From assembly GCA_026120185.1 (NCBI GenBank), contig JANUWF010001659.1:6510001-6574000 (forward strand): a stretch of DNA of 64,000 bases, read 5' to 3'. Every line of letters begins with the position of its first letter. The stretch's first letter is position 1. The notes under the pieces are model-generated. The model made no database searches. It was not told the origin of the DNA and saw nothing but the letters and a program-made list of their open reading frames with translations. Shown piece after piece: positions 49,889 through 61,466 of this stretch. The stretch is from Voacanga thouarsii. Lineage: Eukaryota; Streptophyta; Magnoliopsida; Gentianales; Apocynaceae. The position numbers and the translations under genes were made by a program.

Positions 49889-50556
49889 TGTTGAAATATA
49901 TGCTCAAAATATACTATGTATTTCTGTAGTTTAGAAATTAATAAAAGCTTCATTCATTAATGATTATTTATTTATATATATTCATGCATTAAAGGTCTAA
50001 ATGTGTTAGTAAGTAATATACGTGATTGATCCGTGTTTTCACAGTAAGGTGTAGATTATAGGCTATTAACACATAAGCGAAAAATTATTCTTGATTGATT
50101 GATGAAGATGGATACTTTATCAAGATTTAGATCATTATACTATAGTTTCTAAGTGGGGAATTGTTTACCTTTAACTAGTGAGTATTTTACTCTCACTAAT
50201 AGTGTAAGCGTATTCAAGATACATAGAACTAGACCACACGATAATAATTTTTAGTAAAGTGCTAAAATAAATAAAGATTGGTTTATCATAGTTACAGTGT
50301 GGACGAGTATCCTAAGACTTGAGTATAAGTTGATGGTATGGTGAAGCTAGACTTGTACAGTTCGATATATATTAGGTGAGATCTTATCACAAGGCTAATA
50401 ACCTTATATGTTGAGTATGACTTTAGTTAATTAAAACAGACTTATACAATAAAGTTTTTATGATTCATTATGTGAAGAAATCACCCTCTTGTGATTGTCC
50501 GGGATAATCTAACATTCCAAGGCCCTGAGAAACATGACAATGTATGTACATTTTTT
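49889..50556 (+). repeat. Copia J 3' LTR, truncated
   Basis: TGTTGAAATATATGC follows the polypurine-like acaagtgtaagat. It matches the first 668 bp or so of the 5' LTR and then breaks off within a few bases of 50556, where chromovirus sequence begins. Confidence 0.85.
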
Positions 50557-51006
50557 AGAATGAGATCATATATTCTTGAAGTTAGCTCCACAAAGACAAT
50601 TGGCAATTAAAGAACAAGAAAAGACGCTGGACCATACCCTATTGTCGAGAGGATTGGGAGAGTAGCCTATCGATTTGGAGTTACAAGAAAAACTTCAAGT
50701 TATTCACAGTGTGTTTCATGTACCCCAACTTCGAAAGTACATGGCTGATCCTGCCCATATTTTGAATGAAGAACCCACTGAGTTGACTCTAAGCTTGAAG
50801 AATGAGGAAAAGCTTACTAAGATCATAAAGTATGCTGAAAAGGAATTGTGGAATGAGAAAATTCCACCTGTACAAGTATCATGGAATCATCATGCTATGT
50901 AAGATGCAATTTGGGAAAATGAAAGTAAGGATGTTAAAAAAGTATCCAGATCTATTCCAAGTGTAGGCTAAATTTCGAGGACGAAATTTTTGTAAGGAGG
51001 GGGGAA
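50557..51006 (+). pseudogene. Chromovirus F integrase C-terminus, chromodomain remnant and polypurine tract
   Basis: The reading starts in the integrase C-terminal domain (IFLKLAP, then GPYPIVERIGRVAYRF) and changes frame at about 50680. It continues FHVPQLRKYMADPAHIL. EEKLTKIIKYAEKELWN and VQVSWNHHAM then correspond to the chromodomain-like end. The dyad AAATTTCG-agga-CGAAATTT lies at 50971-50990 and the tract aaggaggggggaa just before the LTR. Everything upstream of the integrase tail is missing. Confidence 0.85.
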
Positions 51007-52736
51007 TGTAACACCCCACCTTTTTCACTTTCGATTGGCTACTAATTGTAATAGGATGAGAATTTTTACCGATGTCCAAAACAAAAGTTGATCAGTGTAA
51101 TGAGACGAATATTTTGGTAGAATAATATTTTGTTAGGACCTAGATGTAATTATTGAATTTGTTCTACCCGTACCCTAAATTTTCAGAAAGCTATTATTAT
51201 TAAAAAAATAAGAATTTAAGAGTACTCTAAAAAGAGAAATTGATCATTGCAATGAAATGCATGTTTTGGTGCGAATTATACTACCCGAGGTATTGGGGGC
51301 ATTTTCGTCATTTTGATCGCACCCGCGACTTTGACCACAAATTTGACCAAGTAGAGAAGGAATTGAAGAATTCAAGTGTTACCAATAGATTTAGTGGAAT
51401 TTTTGGAGTTGAATAGTGAAATAAAATATTTTTCCGTTACGAACCCGATTTTGGTCATTTCTGAAAAAAAAAAAAAAAGAAAATCGCGGTTAAAAATGGA
51501 CGTGTGGCATTGTGTGAATGGTGGATGAAAAAAAGTGTTAGAATACTATTGGGGAAGTAAAATATTTGTGGGATTATTAAATTGCAAATGCTTATTGAAT
51601 AAGCTTAAGAATTATCCATTTAAATTAAATCTACTAATAGGAATTTAGCTTTAAAATGGATAGCCCACATTGTAATTAATGTTGGTTGACTTTGGACCCT
51701 AGAATAGTGGTGGAAAGGCTGTAAAACAGCCAGAAATTCATCCAAGATAAGAACAAACGGAAGGAGAGGAAGAAAGGAAAGGAAAAGGAAAGAAAATCTA
51801 GAAAAAAAATAGAGAAAAATGGAAAGGAGAGAGAAAATAGTGTTCTTGAAGAAGTTGGAGATTCTTGGAACAAATTCAAGCTAAAACACCTTGTACACAA
51901 GGTAAAGTCCTATACTTCAAGAATTAAAGTTTGTAGATTTCATTACGGTGATTGATTCAACATGAATTTTAACATAAAAACATGAGATTTGTGATGATTA
52001 AAATGATTATTGTGTACTATGTGAGACTTTGTGTGTGCAAGCGTGTGTACCGGTTGGATAAAGGATTCATAGGCTATGTTTTGTATAGTGAATAAGGGTA
52101 TTTGAATGGTGATTTAAAGGGTTGTTCATGATTGAGAAGAAAGATGGTAGAGTTGGGATAAAAATGGGTTAAACGCTAGAGAAAATGGATTATGATTTGT
52201 TTTTGAATGTTGATGTTAGTTATATGCTATTTGTATAAGAACTTAGTGGCTTTCTTGAACCCGAGAATCTGAAGAATTAAAGTTTTTTGAAGGGAAATGA
52301 AGTGGATTAAGGGTTAAGTAGGTGTTATGAATCAAGAAACACAAGTAGGTGAAGTTGTTTTGTGGAAATGGACTAAAAATCAGAAAACTACTGGGGCTGT
52401 TTTTGCCCAGTAACCAGTACTCTAAAAACTTCCTATACCAAATTAAATTTAAGAGTCTTACAGTCGTTTTGGTATATCATAGAGCCAAAACGGAGTTGTG
52501 GATTGAAAATTATGTCCAAAACAAAATCATGTGTCAAAACTGCAAAATTTCAGAATTTTGCTTGGAACATGGACGAATTTAAGGATGATTAATTATGTGA
52601 TTTGGATGAAATAATTGGGGAAATATGAAGCGAATCCCTTTTTTATGAAGGGATAAAGGATGTGGAAAAAGGAAAATGAAAGAATCGAACAACGACGGAA
52701 AAATAACGTGAATAAAAGTTGAACGTTTTCCTTAAC

Positions 52737-52841
52737 TATCAGCTAAACGTCGGCCTCGTCGGCTAACCGTCGGCCCCCGTCGGCTAAACGTCAGTTGGAC
52801 GTCGGCTACCTATCGACTATTTTTCGGCCAAACACAAATTG
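52737..52841. repeat. GC-rich array of CGTCGGC units in the F LTR
   Basis: At least six variants of cgtcggc(c/t)a occur in about 100 bases, in an otherwise AT-rich LTR. Confidence 0.85.
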
Positions 52842-53465
52842 ACTCGAAAATGATGTTCAGTGTAGGTTTAACGACAAATGGCCAACAGAACATCAAAAAC
52901 GGTAGAAACGAAGGTTTAACGGCCATGAACAGAAAGAGTTGCTTAGGACACGAGGTGAGTCCCTTGGATTTCTAAAACTCTTTCTAAAGCTAGTGTGCTT
53001 TATTTTTCCATGAAATGCTATGTTATATACCGTTTTGGAAATCCCTAAATATGTTTAAGGCTTATTTGAGCAAGAATTGTTTTTATACCATTTTGGGCTC
53101 AATTGAACATCATAATTGGCTTGGAAACCTTACTGGATGACTAAAGCATGAATTTTGTGAATTTAGTCCTTTTTGTATTAAACATTTGGGATTTTTAGAA
53201 AATGGTAAATTTTGGAATTGGGTATTCATAAATTGATTGAAATGCCCTTAATGGAACATTTTATGGAAATAAGTTTGGAAACTTTAAATTTAATCCTCTT
53301 TTGGGATTAGAATTCTGGATTTCTTGAAATGAGTTCCTTTTGGAATCGAGTATTTAGAAAATGATCCAAATGTCCTTATTGGAATGTTTTATGAAAACCT
53401 TTGGAACTCGGGTATTCGGTAGATGGCTGAAATATCCTTATTGGAACTCTTGTAAATATTTTTCA

Positions 53466-53612
53466 AGTAAGGTAAGGGTAAAATGACCCGAATACCCTCA
53501 AAAAGTCTTTTGAAATTGGGTGTAGGTAAAATGACCTGAATACCCTTGGCAATGACTTTTGTGATCAAGTACAGGGAAAATGACCCGGATACTCTTGGAA
53601 ATATGTTTTGAT
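53466..53612. repeat. Three-unit minisatellite in the F LTR
   Basis: Three imperfect units of about 50 bp share aaaatgacc.g.atac.ct. Longer, weaker repeats with ccttattggaa.t precede it at about 53220-53440. Confidence 0.75.
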
Positions 53613-54576
53613 GTGTGAACAGAACTCTTTATCTTATTTCAACATAATTTTGAAAAATGATCTCTCGTGATGAGATTGACTTTTGGAAAATGACCTTTGA
53701 TCCCTAAAATTATTTTTATTGGCCTGATCTGCCATGGAATGAATTGATTGGCTCTACGGAGCCTATGTGAATGATGATCTGACTTGCAAGTTAGTGGGAT
53801 CAAATTTTGAAAAATGTGTTTTACCCCAAAACTATTTTGATTTGAAAATTCTGCAAAATTAGATAACCCTCTGGCCTAATCAGTCAGACGGGGTTGGTAT
53901 TGTTAACGTTGAGTACTCAGCAAAGATTTTGATCTTTATACTAGCTCATGTTAGAGGTAGACGACCCCCAAGTAACCTAGCTAGTTCTGGGGATTGTCTT
54001 ACTCCAAACAGGGTGTCAGGACATAGAGATGAGTCATCCTGGCTAGCCGTTTAGCACCTGGCAATTGCCACGTCTGCAAGCGCTTTTTATTTTAAGTCAT
54101 TTGCTGGATGCCGGGTGGGGACACTCGGCGCGTTTGACTCCTTGCTGCCTCAATGGTGATTGACATTAGGATTGGAACCCCTAGCTTATGGTGGCAAGTG
54201 TGTGCTGCGATATACCTAAGCAGAAGTACGCTACGGTGTACTTATTCCGGCGACGCACGGTTGAGTACTAAAGGCTGCGGTCTCAGTACAATGATATGTG
54301 GCGCCGAAGGCAAGGACTGCGGGACTTGCATGTAGATACAGGCTGACCTTCTATTAGAGAAGTGCCTGTGATTAGAAAACTGGGGCAATGATTTAAAAAT
54401 TGAAATACAGTCTTACAAAAATGATTAAGTTCTGAATAAACTCTTCGTTAAAGAGCTTTTAGAATTGTTTCCAATGAACAAATGATATGTTATTCCACAA
54501 AAGTTTTATGTACTCTGTACTTTCATAAAGCACTAGCACACACGGAACTCACTGGGTGATTTTTCACTCACATGTG

Positions 54577-56085
54577 TGATGTGTATGAATTTAGGTATAT
54601 AAAAATAAGCACATTCCCAATTAAGTTTAAATTAAAACGTTAACCCCAAATTACACATCTGAGAAAACGTACTCATCATTAAGCATAGCATAGGGTTTAA
54701 AACGAGTGTCGATCCTCAAGGAACAAGTATGCCTTAATCGCTTTTCTTTCATTGTTTCACCAACTCAATAAAGTGAAAAGGAATGAAAAGAAAAATAAAA
54801 TAAAATAAAGTAAAAGAATATATACATGTCAAGGATGGAGAATTATGTAACTCAAACCATTATTTTGACAACCATGATCTTAAAGTACCCAATCATCTTC
54901 ATAACTAATCATTCTCTTGGCATCATGAAGGATTAAGATAGATTCACTTCTTTTCTAATCTATGAAATCACTATCTTCTAGACAAATTAGCATCACATAT
55001 CCTATCTCAAGTAATTCACCCAAAAGATGCATTAAACACAATCCTTGATTAAATTTTCATATCCTAGCAAATTTAAAACATTAAATTAACCAATGAATCC
55101 ATAGCCTAGCAAACATCAATTAACCTTTAATTACCCAGCTCTTAGCAATTAACCCATTTCCAAGTAATTTAATAGACAACAAATATGAAATTAATGAATT
55201 GAGACCACCATTAACCCCATTTCCAAGCAAGTCAATAGAAGAAACAACAAATTAATCTCGTAATCAGCATAAGTAATTAAATACCAAGAATAACAATCAA
55301 TCAATCAAAAGATCAAAGTAACTCTAAAAATCATAAATACCTAAAATAATGTCAAATTACAATAAAACAATTAATACATCATTGTTTAAGAAAAGAAAAC
55401 AAAGTTAAAAGAAAGCACTCATAGACAAGCCTCCTTCTTATTCCTTTGTAGACTCTCTTGTATAATCCTCATTGATTGGATGAATTCCTCCTTAATTTTG
55501 AGTGATTTGTGTTTTGATTCGTGAATTCATCCCTTTTCCCTTGTGTTTTCCCTCTAGTTATAGGCTTTAGAAGTGCCTAAATTCGTCCTTCTAGAGTTTT
55601 TGGCCAACTAAAAATAGGAAAAATACTAAAACTCTGTAAATTGTAAAAAATGCACATGAAAATCAAGGCACCGCCTCTGTACCAGTGCACAGCTAGCCCC
55701 CGGTTGTGGTCTGTTTCTCTATTCATTCATCGATTTTTCTTGATTTTCGTAACAGTTCTTCCAGATTGCAGCCGGCACTGCCTCTGAGCTTCTAACCAGC
55801 ACTGGTTGTGTTTTGTTCAGCTCTATTTTATCAATTTTTCATCTCCTCAAGTGCGTGTCAGCAGCATGTGGTTGGCACCGGTTCTCTTGTCCTGGCCAAC
55901 GCCGCCTCTACTTTGTTTAGCGACGATTTAGCCTTATTTTACCCCTAAAATTTGAAATAATGCACAAAATACCTTTATAAGGGTAAAATCTCAAATATGA
56001 AGGGATATGACCAGTTATTGTACAAAATGTATCACAAAATGGCCTCAAATAACTAGGAAATATATAACTAACTTCGGCCCTATCA
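54577..56085 (-). mobile_element. Athila-type solo LTR (1509 bp) in the F LTR
   Basis: The plus-strand ends are TGATGTGTATG and GGCCCTATCA. The flanks ATGTG (54572-54576) and ACGTG (56086-56090) are a one-mismatch target duplication. It is collinear with the LTR at 56258-58070. It holds three GC-rich modules between 55668 and 55915. No internal region is attached. Confidence 0.88.
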
Positions 56086-56257
56086 ACGTGTCTTACATAT
56101 TACCTTTTTGTAGGATCCGGAGTTGAGTGGACCTACGGATAGAGGACGATACCACAATGATAGCAGAATAGGTCCGGACGTTTCCCTTTTGGATAATGTA
56201 CCTTATTACTGATGTTTAATGGAATTTGTCATGTGTGAAATTCTTTGCTATATATGT

Positions 56258-58070
56258 TGATGTGTATTTTATTTGGGTATAAAAAAAATCATATAAAAAT
56301 AAGCTCATTCCCAATCAAGTTTACATTTAAAAGGTTAAATCCCAAATTACACATATGAGCAAGCGTACTCATCATTAACATAGCATAGGGTTTAAACGAG
56401 TGTTGATCCTCAAGGAATAAGTATACATTAATCACCCTTCTTTCGTTGTTTAACCGACTCTATAAAGTGAAAAAGAAATAAAAAATAAAAATATATACAT
56501 GTCAAGGATGGAGAAGTACGTAACTTAAGCCCTTGTTTAGACAAACATAATCTTAAAGTACCCAATCTTTATCACAACCAATTATTCTCTTGGCATCATG
56601 AAAGGATTAAAGTAGACTCACTTCTTTTCCAATCCATGAATTCCTATCTTCTAGATAATTTAGCATCACATTCCTGTCTCAACCAGTCTTATCCAAAAAA
56701 TGCATTAAACACAATCCTTTAATTAAATTTACATTCCTGGCAAACTTAAAACATGAAATTAACTAATGAAACCATTCCTGATAGACATCAATTAACCTTT
56801 AATTACCTTGTTCTTAGCAATTAACCCCCTTTCCAAGCAAGTTAATGGAAAGAAACAACCAATTAATCTTGTAATCAACCAAAGTAATTAAATACCAAGA
56901 AAACAATCAATTAATCAAAATATTAAATAATTCTAACAATCATGAACACCTAAAACAATGTCAAATTACAATAAACAATTAACATATCATTGTTCACAAG
57001 AAAGAAAATAAAGTAAAAGAAAGCACTTATAGATAAGCCTCCTTTTTCTTCCTTTGAAGACTTTCTTGCACAATCCTCCTTAAATTCTTTATATCCGAAA
57101 AATATTGGTGATGCACTCTAACATAAATCTAAGTCCCAACATTATGCACCCCCCCTTTTCTTAGGGTAAATTGGCCTTTATTTATAAGCTTACAAAGTTC
57201 CTAAAAGAGTCCTAAATAAAGAAGAAATAATTACCTAAAAATAATCCAAAACAAAAAAAGGAGTTGTAAAATTGATAAATAAAAGTCTAAATAAAAACTA
57301 AATAAAACTAAGGAAAAACTAAGTAGTCCACTTTGTAAATTGGAAGACTGGAAATCAATTTTGACTTCAATTTGGACTTTACTTTTGGCTTCTTTTGTCT
57401 TGTCGTTTTCTGCTGAAGGTCACTCCTTGTAAAAATGAATTTCACTAGAATTGGCTTCCCATTTAAGCCGTGAATCACCATTGAGACTAATTTCTTTCTT
57501 TTTCTTTGCTGTCGGCTCAATTGAGCCGCACAGCCACTACTGCTTTTCTTTGTTTCTTCTTGTGCAGCCGACGACCAAGCTGCTTCTCCCTATCAGCTTC
57601 TCCGAGCCGCCTCTCATTACCTCGGCTCAATTGAACCGCAAACCATCAAATTCCATCGAAAATTGCTGCAATCCTTTTTCATGCTGCAGCCGTATTTGTT
57701 GACTTCCACTTCTGCCTTGGCCCCCACCGAAATCCACTTCTTTTTTTGTTGCAATTGTTTTCTTTTGCTATCGATTTTTTTTTCTTTTCTTTGTTCAATT
57801 GCAATTGCATTCCCCTATTCCTTTATTTTTTTTCTCTGTTCTACCAGTAGCTAACTAGCACCGGCTCCCCTTTCTCGGGCTGGTACCGCCTCTGTTCTGA
57901 AAAATCACACAATTAGCTCTAATTTTCTCTTATTTTTGCATAAAATTACAGAAAAGTATTTTTATAAGGGAAATATCAAATAGGAAAGAATATGACTAGT
58001 TATTTCACAAAATATATCATAAAATGGCCTTAAATAACTAGGAAAAATATAACTAATTTAGGCCCTATCA
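56258..58070 (-). repeat. Athila element H 3' LTR (1813 bp)
   Basis: On the minus strand it begins TGATAGGGCC at 58070, directly after the polypurine tract AAGTGTGGGGGAATG. It ends near 56258. The body matches the solo LTR at 54577-56085. GC-rich modules lie at about 57512-57530, 57566-57640 and 57840-57895. The serine- and phenylalanine-rich frames inside it are low-complexity sequence. Confidence 0.88.
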
Positions 58071-59846
58071 CATTCCCCCACACTTAATCTTTACTTGTCC
58101 TCAAGCAAAGTATTAAAGACACATAGGAAAACATAAGGTTTCATCAAATCACTCAATCAATTTCAAAACAATATCTTCAATGCTTTCTTCATTCAATAAC
58201 ATAAAACACATGTTACTACATCTTTCACAACAAATGCAAGACTTGTGTAAGTGATAAATGACTTAATAGAACCATCTCAATACTTAACAAGATTCTCAAA
58301 CCATTGGAAAGAATTTAGTTAAAAAAGAATATGCATTCCATAGACTTACTTTTCATACACTCTCTCCACTAATCTGAGACATATCTTGATTCTACTTTGG
58401 TCAAGTAAGACTTTCAAGCTTTTAATGTAATGCTAAAGGCTTGTAATGTAGCTTATCAAACGAATAATATAGGTGAATCAAATATCAAAGAACTGAGAGT
58501 TCACAAGAAAATGATGAACAAAATGATTCAATAATTTCCAAACCCTTCTTGCTCTCCTATTCCAAAAATCAATCAAACCATAACCTTATTCAGCAATTGC
58601 AACTCAACTCAAGCAAATCCTGCATTTTTTCTTTTTCCTCTTCTTCTTCTCATCTTTTTACTTTCTTCATCAATTCTTCTCTATTTTTCACAAGATCACT
58701 CGACTTTTCAGCAATGATGTCAAAGATTTGATATGAATTTAACTCTTACAGCTCAACCATCATTCCTCTTGTGATCTTTCTTCTCTCTCTTTTTCTTTCA
58801 ATTTTCTTTTCTTTCGCTCCTTTTTTGTTCTTTTCTGCTGCTGTTCTTTTCCTTATCACTATTTTTCTCTTTCCATTCTTTCTAGTAGCTTTCTGTTTTT
58901 CTTTTTTTGTTTTCACTTCCTCTTTTCTCTTTCTTTTCTTTTTCTTGCTCACCGCAACTACATGACTAAACGTAACAAGTCATGATCTTTTTCAAGTATT
59001 CTTTCTCAACATGCTCCTACATATACTTTTATCCATCAAGAGCATAAAGATTTGAAAAATTATTCAAACTCTCAGAAACAAGCAATGGACAAAGTATGAT
59101 AACGGGTTTTAAAGAAAGAAATCAATAATTTAGGCTCAAATAGGCACTAGGGATAACATAAAAATAGGTAGGCTTGAATAGTTTAAACTATCCAAAGAAA
59201 GCCTATTATCATCATCCCTAAGTTAAATCATGATTGTCTTTCTTATTTTGCCTTGAGAGATATTCAAGAAAGTTCTAGAATGCACCATAAATTTTAGTAG
59301 AAAAATAGGTTTAAGAACAATGCGAAGCATTAGATCAAGAACTACTTAGTCCAAGTGCGTACAAAAAGTCATGCATAAGCCATAAATAATCTAGAACATA
59401 TGATCTATAATCCATCATAAAGACATACATTAAAAATATAGCTCAAAATCTCAAAGAAAATCAGAAAAATTTTAAAAAATTTTTTTGCTCACATTTTGCT
59501 CCCAAGAAGGCTAAAGTATATGCATAGAAGAATTGTCAATCAAATCACTCCCCACACTTAAACTAGACATTATCCTCAATGGCCAAATAAATATAACAAG
59601 GAATAAACCATACTATGGGACCAAAAATATAAGAATGAGAAGAGATAAGAAAAACAAACTTTCATTCATTAGGTAATGTGCTGTACAAGAGCTGAATTCT
59701 TGAAGAACGAGGCATTCAGAAAGTACCTAAAAAGAAAAATACAAAAGGGCACACCAAAGCATAAAAACTAGAAAAGAAAATAAATCAAAAACAAAAGAAA
59801 GAAAATAGTACAAAAACAGCAAAGTAAGTACGATAACACAAAAATT
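58071..59846 (-). other. Athila element H 3' non-coding region
   Basis: On the minus strand, from pol towards the LTR, this contains the GTGTGGGGAGTG tract at about 59550 preceded by attgaggataatg, a purine-rich stretch at 58746-58965, and the tract before the LTR. The purine stretch gives lysine-rich or, on the other strand, phenylalanine-rich open frames. I regard these as artefacts. No further gene is supported. Confidence 0.6.
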
Positions 59847-60830
59847 TTATATCGCAGTGTCTAATAGCATTTCCACGTGCTCCATTTGGCGCAGAACATC
59901 ACCAACATAGCATTTCTCTCGATTGCCATTGACTTTGAAAGTATGCCCCGTGTGGTGAGTGATTTCAAGAGTTCTAAAGGGAAATATTTGACTCACTATG
60001 TATGGTCCAGACCATCGTGATTTCAACTTACTGGGAAAGAGGCGTAATCGAGAATTGAATAATAACACTTGATCCCCTTTCTCAAAGTCGTGTTGTTGAG
60101 TAATATGCTTGTCGTGCCATTGTTTGACCTTTTCTTTATACTGCATTAAAGTATCATAAGTATCCTTGCGTAACTCTTCGAAGGCTGCGAGTTGGAGTAA
60201 CCTAGACTTCTGTGCTGTCTCAAGATCAAGATTAACAAGCTTTATCGCCCAATAAGCCTTATGTTCAATCTCAACAGGTAGATGACATGATTTGCCATAA
60301 ACTAACCAAAAGGGAGTTATGCCGATTGGAGTCTTAAAAGCTATCCGATAGGCCCAAAGAGTGTCATCCAATTTTAGACTCCAATCCTTCCTATTATGAT
60401 TCACAGTTTTTTCCAAGATTCTTTTGATTTCCCGATTGACCACTTCAACTTGTCCACTTATTTGGGGGTGATATGGGGTAGCAAGTCTTCACGCCTAGGG
60501 ACACCAAAACGGGTGAAAAGTTTTTTCAAAAATTTGACCACCACCCTTGCATCATTAGTTGGTAAAGCTTGGGCTTCCACCCACTTAGAAACGTAGTCTA
60601 CTGCTACCAAAATATATTTATTTCCCATAGAACTAGGAAATGTGCCCATAAAGTCTATCCCCCAACAATCAAATACTTCGCAAGGTTGAAAAATTTGTAA
60701 CGGCATCTTGCTAGACTTAGAAATGTTACCTATACGTTGGCACCTATCACAACTTTGAACAAACCTATGGGCATCCTTGAATAATGTGGGCCAATAGAAA
60801 AAACCTACGGGCATCCTTGAACAAACGGTT
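59847..60830 (-). pseudogene. Athila element H integrase (internally deleted)
   Basis: The first part (60814-60490) has [29 protein letters not shown], the catalytic-core aspartate in [12 protein letters not shown] and then [18 protein letters not shown] and LFTRFGVPR. The sequence then jumps to ATPYHPQ with a frameshift, so about 30 residues that normally carry the second catalytic aspartate are missing. The rest (60443-59847) is open for 198 codons: [14 protein letters not shown] with the catalytic glutamate, [32 protein letters not shown], then the C-terminal domain with [16 protein letters not shown] and SRWSGPYIV. The HH part of the zinc domain and all of RT are absent upstream. Confidence 0.9.
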
Positions 60831-61427
60831 TATCCTGTAATATGGCTGAGCATTCCTCATTTAGGACCACCATGGACAACTCTTCCAATCGCTTTTTGTT
60901 GACGAGCATACTTTTAAGAAACTTGGCATATTTGGGCATGTGAATTAAAACTTCACTAAGTGGGATGTTTGTGTGCAGTTGTTTAAATACCTCAAGAAAT
61001 TTCTTGAATTGAGCATCTTTTTGAGCTTTGTGTAGATGGGTAGGATACGGTATCTAAAGCTGAAAAGTAGGATTTTCAGGAGATGGACAGGGGAAAACCG
61101 GTGCCGGTTCCAGTGCTTTAGCTGGCGCCGATTCTCTTTTTCAAGCCGGTGCTGGTTGCCATCTGTAATGTCTAGCAGTTTTTTTCCACTTCGCAATGTG
61201 ACAACAGCTATTTCCTCTTTGCCCAATGATGCTAGATCTGTGGATTTTAATACCATGTCAGTCAAAAACTAGATTTGTTGTTCTATATTGTGGATCATGG
61301 CTTCAAACTTTCCAAATGTGGAATCGATTTCCGGAAAATGCCTCATGAGATGAACAACAAATTTACCAATTACGTTTTCAAGCTCTACTAATTCTGATCC
61401 TGCACTTGCTATCTCCGAAGCATAATG
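60831..61427 (-). pseudogene. Athila element H gag end and protease linker
   Basis: On the minus strand: FGKFEAMIHNIEQQI, then VVTLRSGKKL (the conserved TLRSGK linker), then a GC-rich module within the coding sequence, then frames giving DAQFKKFLEVFKQLHTNIP-like and MPKYAKFLKS-like sequence. It ends LQDKPFVQ. These mark the gag-protease boundary of Athila elements. The sequence then joins integrase directly, so protease, RT and RNase H have been deleted. The upstream gag is cut off at 61427 by element G. Confidence 0.82.
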
Positions 61428-61466
61428 TGTAGCACCCCACTACCTACGCCCAACAGGGCCGGGGAA
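61428..61466 (-). repeat. Remnant LTR terminus of element G
   Basis: TGTAGCACCCCACTACCT on the plus strand continues to cagggccgggga and then changes abruptly into RT sequence. It equals the outer end of the LTR that starts at 62664. Only the last bases of that LTR (the minus-strand 3' end) survive. Confidence 0.85.

Larger units (their letters stand above)
35024..50556 (+). mobile_element. Ty1/copia element J, host of three later insertions
   Basis: The order is 5' LTR (35024-37419), iMet primer site, leader, gag, protease, integrase, RT, RNase H and truncated 3' LTR (49889-50556). The arrangement of integrase before RT is diagnostic for Ty1/copia. Removing three solo LTRs (39179-43512, 43940-45645, 46359-48141) restores a continuous, though degraded, coding order. 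All domains carry stops. It is inserted in the RNase H tail of the opposite-strand copia I. The right end is lost where chromovirus F begins. Confidence 0.9.
51007..56257 (+). repeat. Chromovirus F 3' LTR, interrupted and truncated
   Basis: It starts TGTAACACCCCACC. It includes the shared palindrome TGAGTACTCA at 53910-53919. It is interrupted by the Athila solo LTR at 54577-56085 and cut at 56257 by Athila H, so the terminus is not seen. About 3.7 kb of F LTR remains. Its sequence differs strongly from the LTRs of A, G and the solo LTR at 39179-43512, and no tRNA-like segment was found. No coding region is supported. Confidence 0.82.

Noticed and set aside
50557..51006. A fusion gene of copia J and chromovirus F
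   Set aside because: The join at about 50556 links a truncated non-coding LTR to the middle of an integrase tail without a continuous frame. It is a truncation boundary.
57451..57854. Possible small secreted or membrane proteins on the plus strand
   Set aside because: The frames lie inside the Athila H LTR and reflect T- and C-rich low-complexity sequence.
58746..58965. Lysine-rich minus-strand frame and phenylalanine-rich plus-strand frame
   Set aside because: Both are products of a purine-rich tract in the non-coding 3' region of Athila H.
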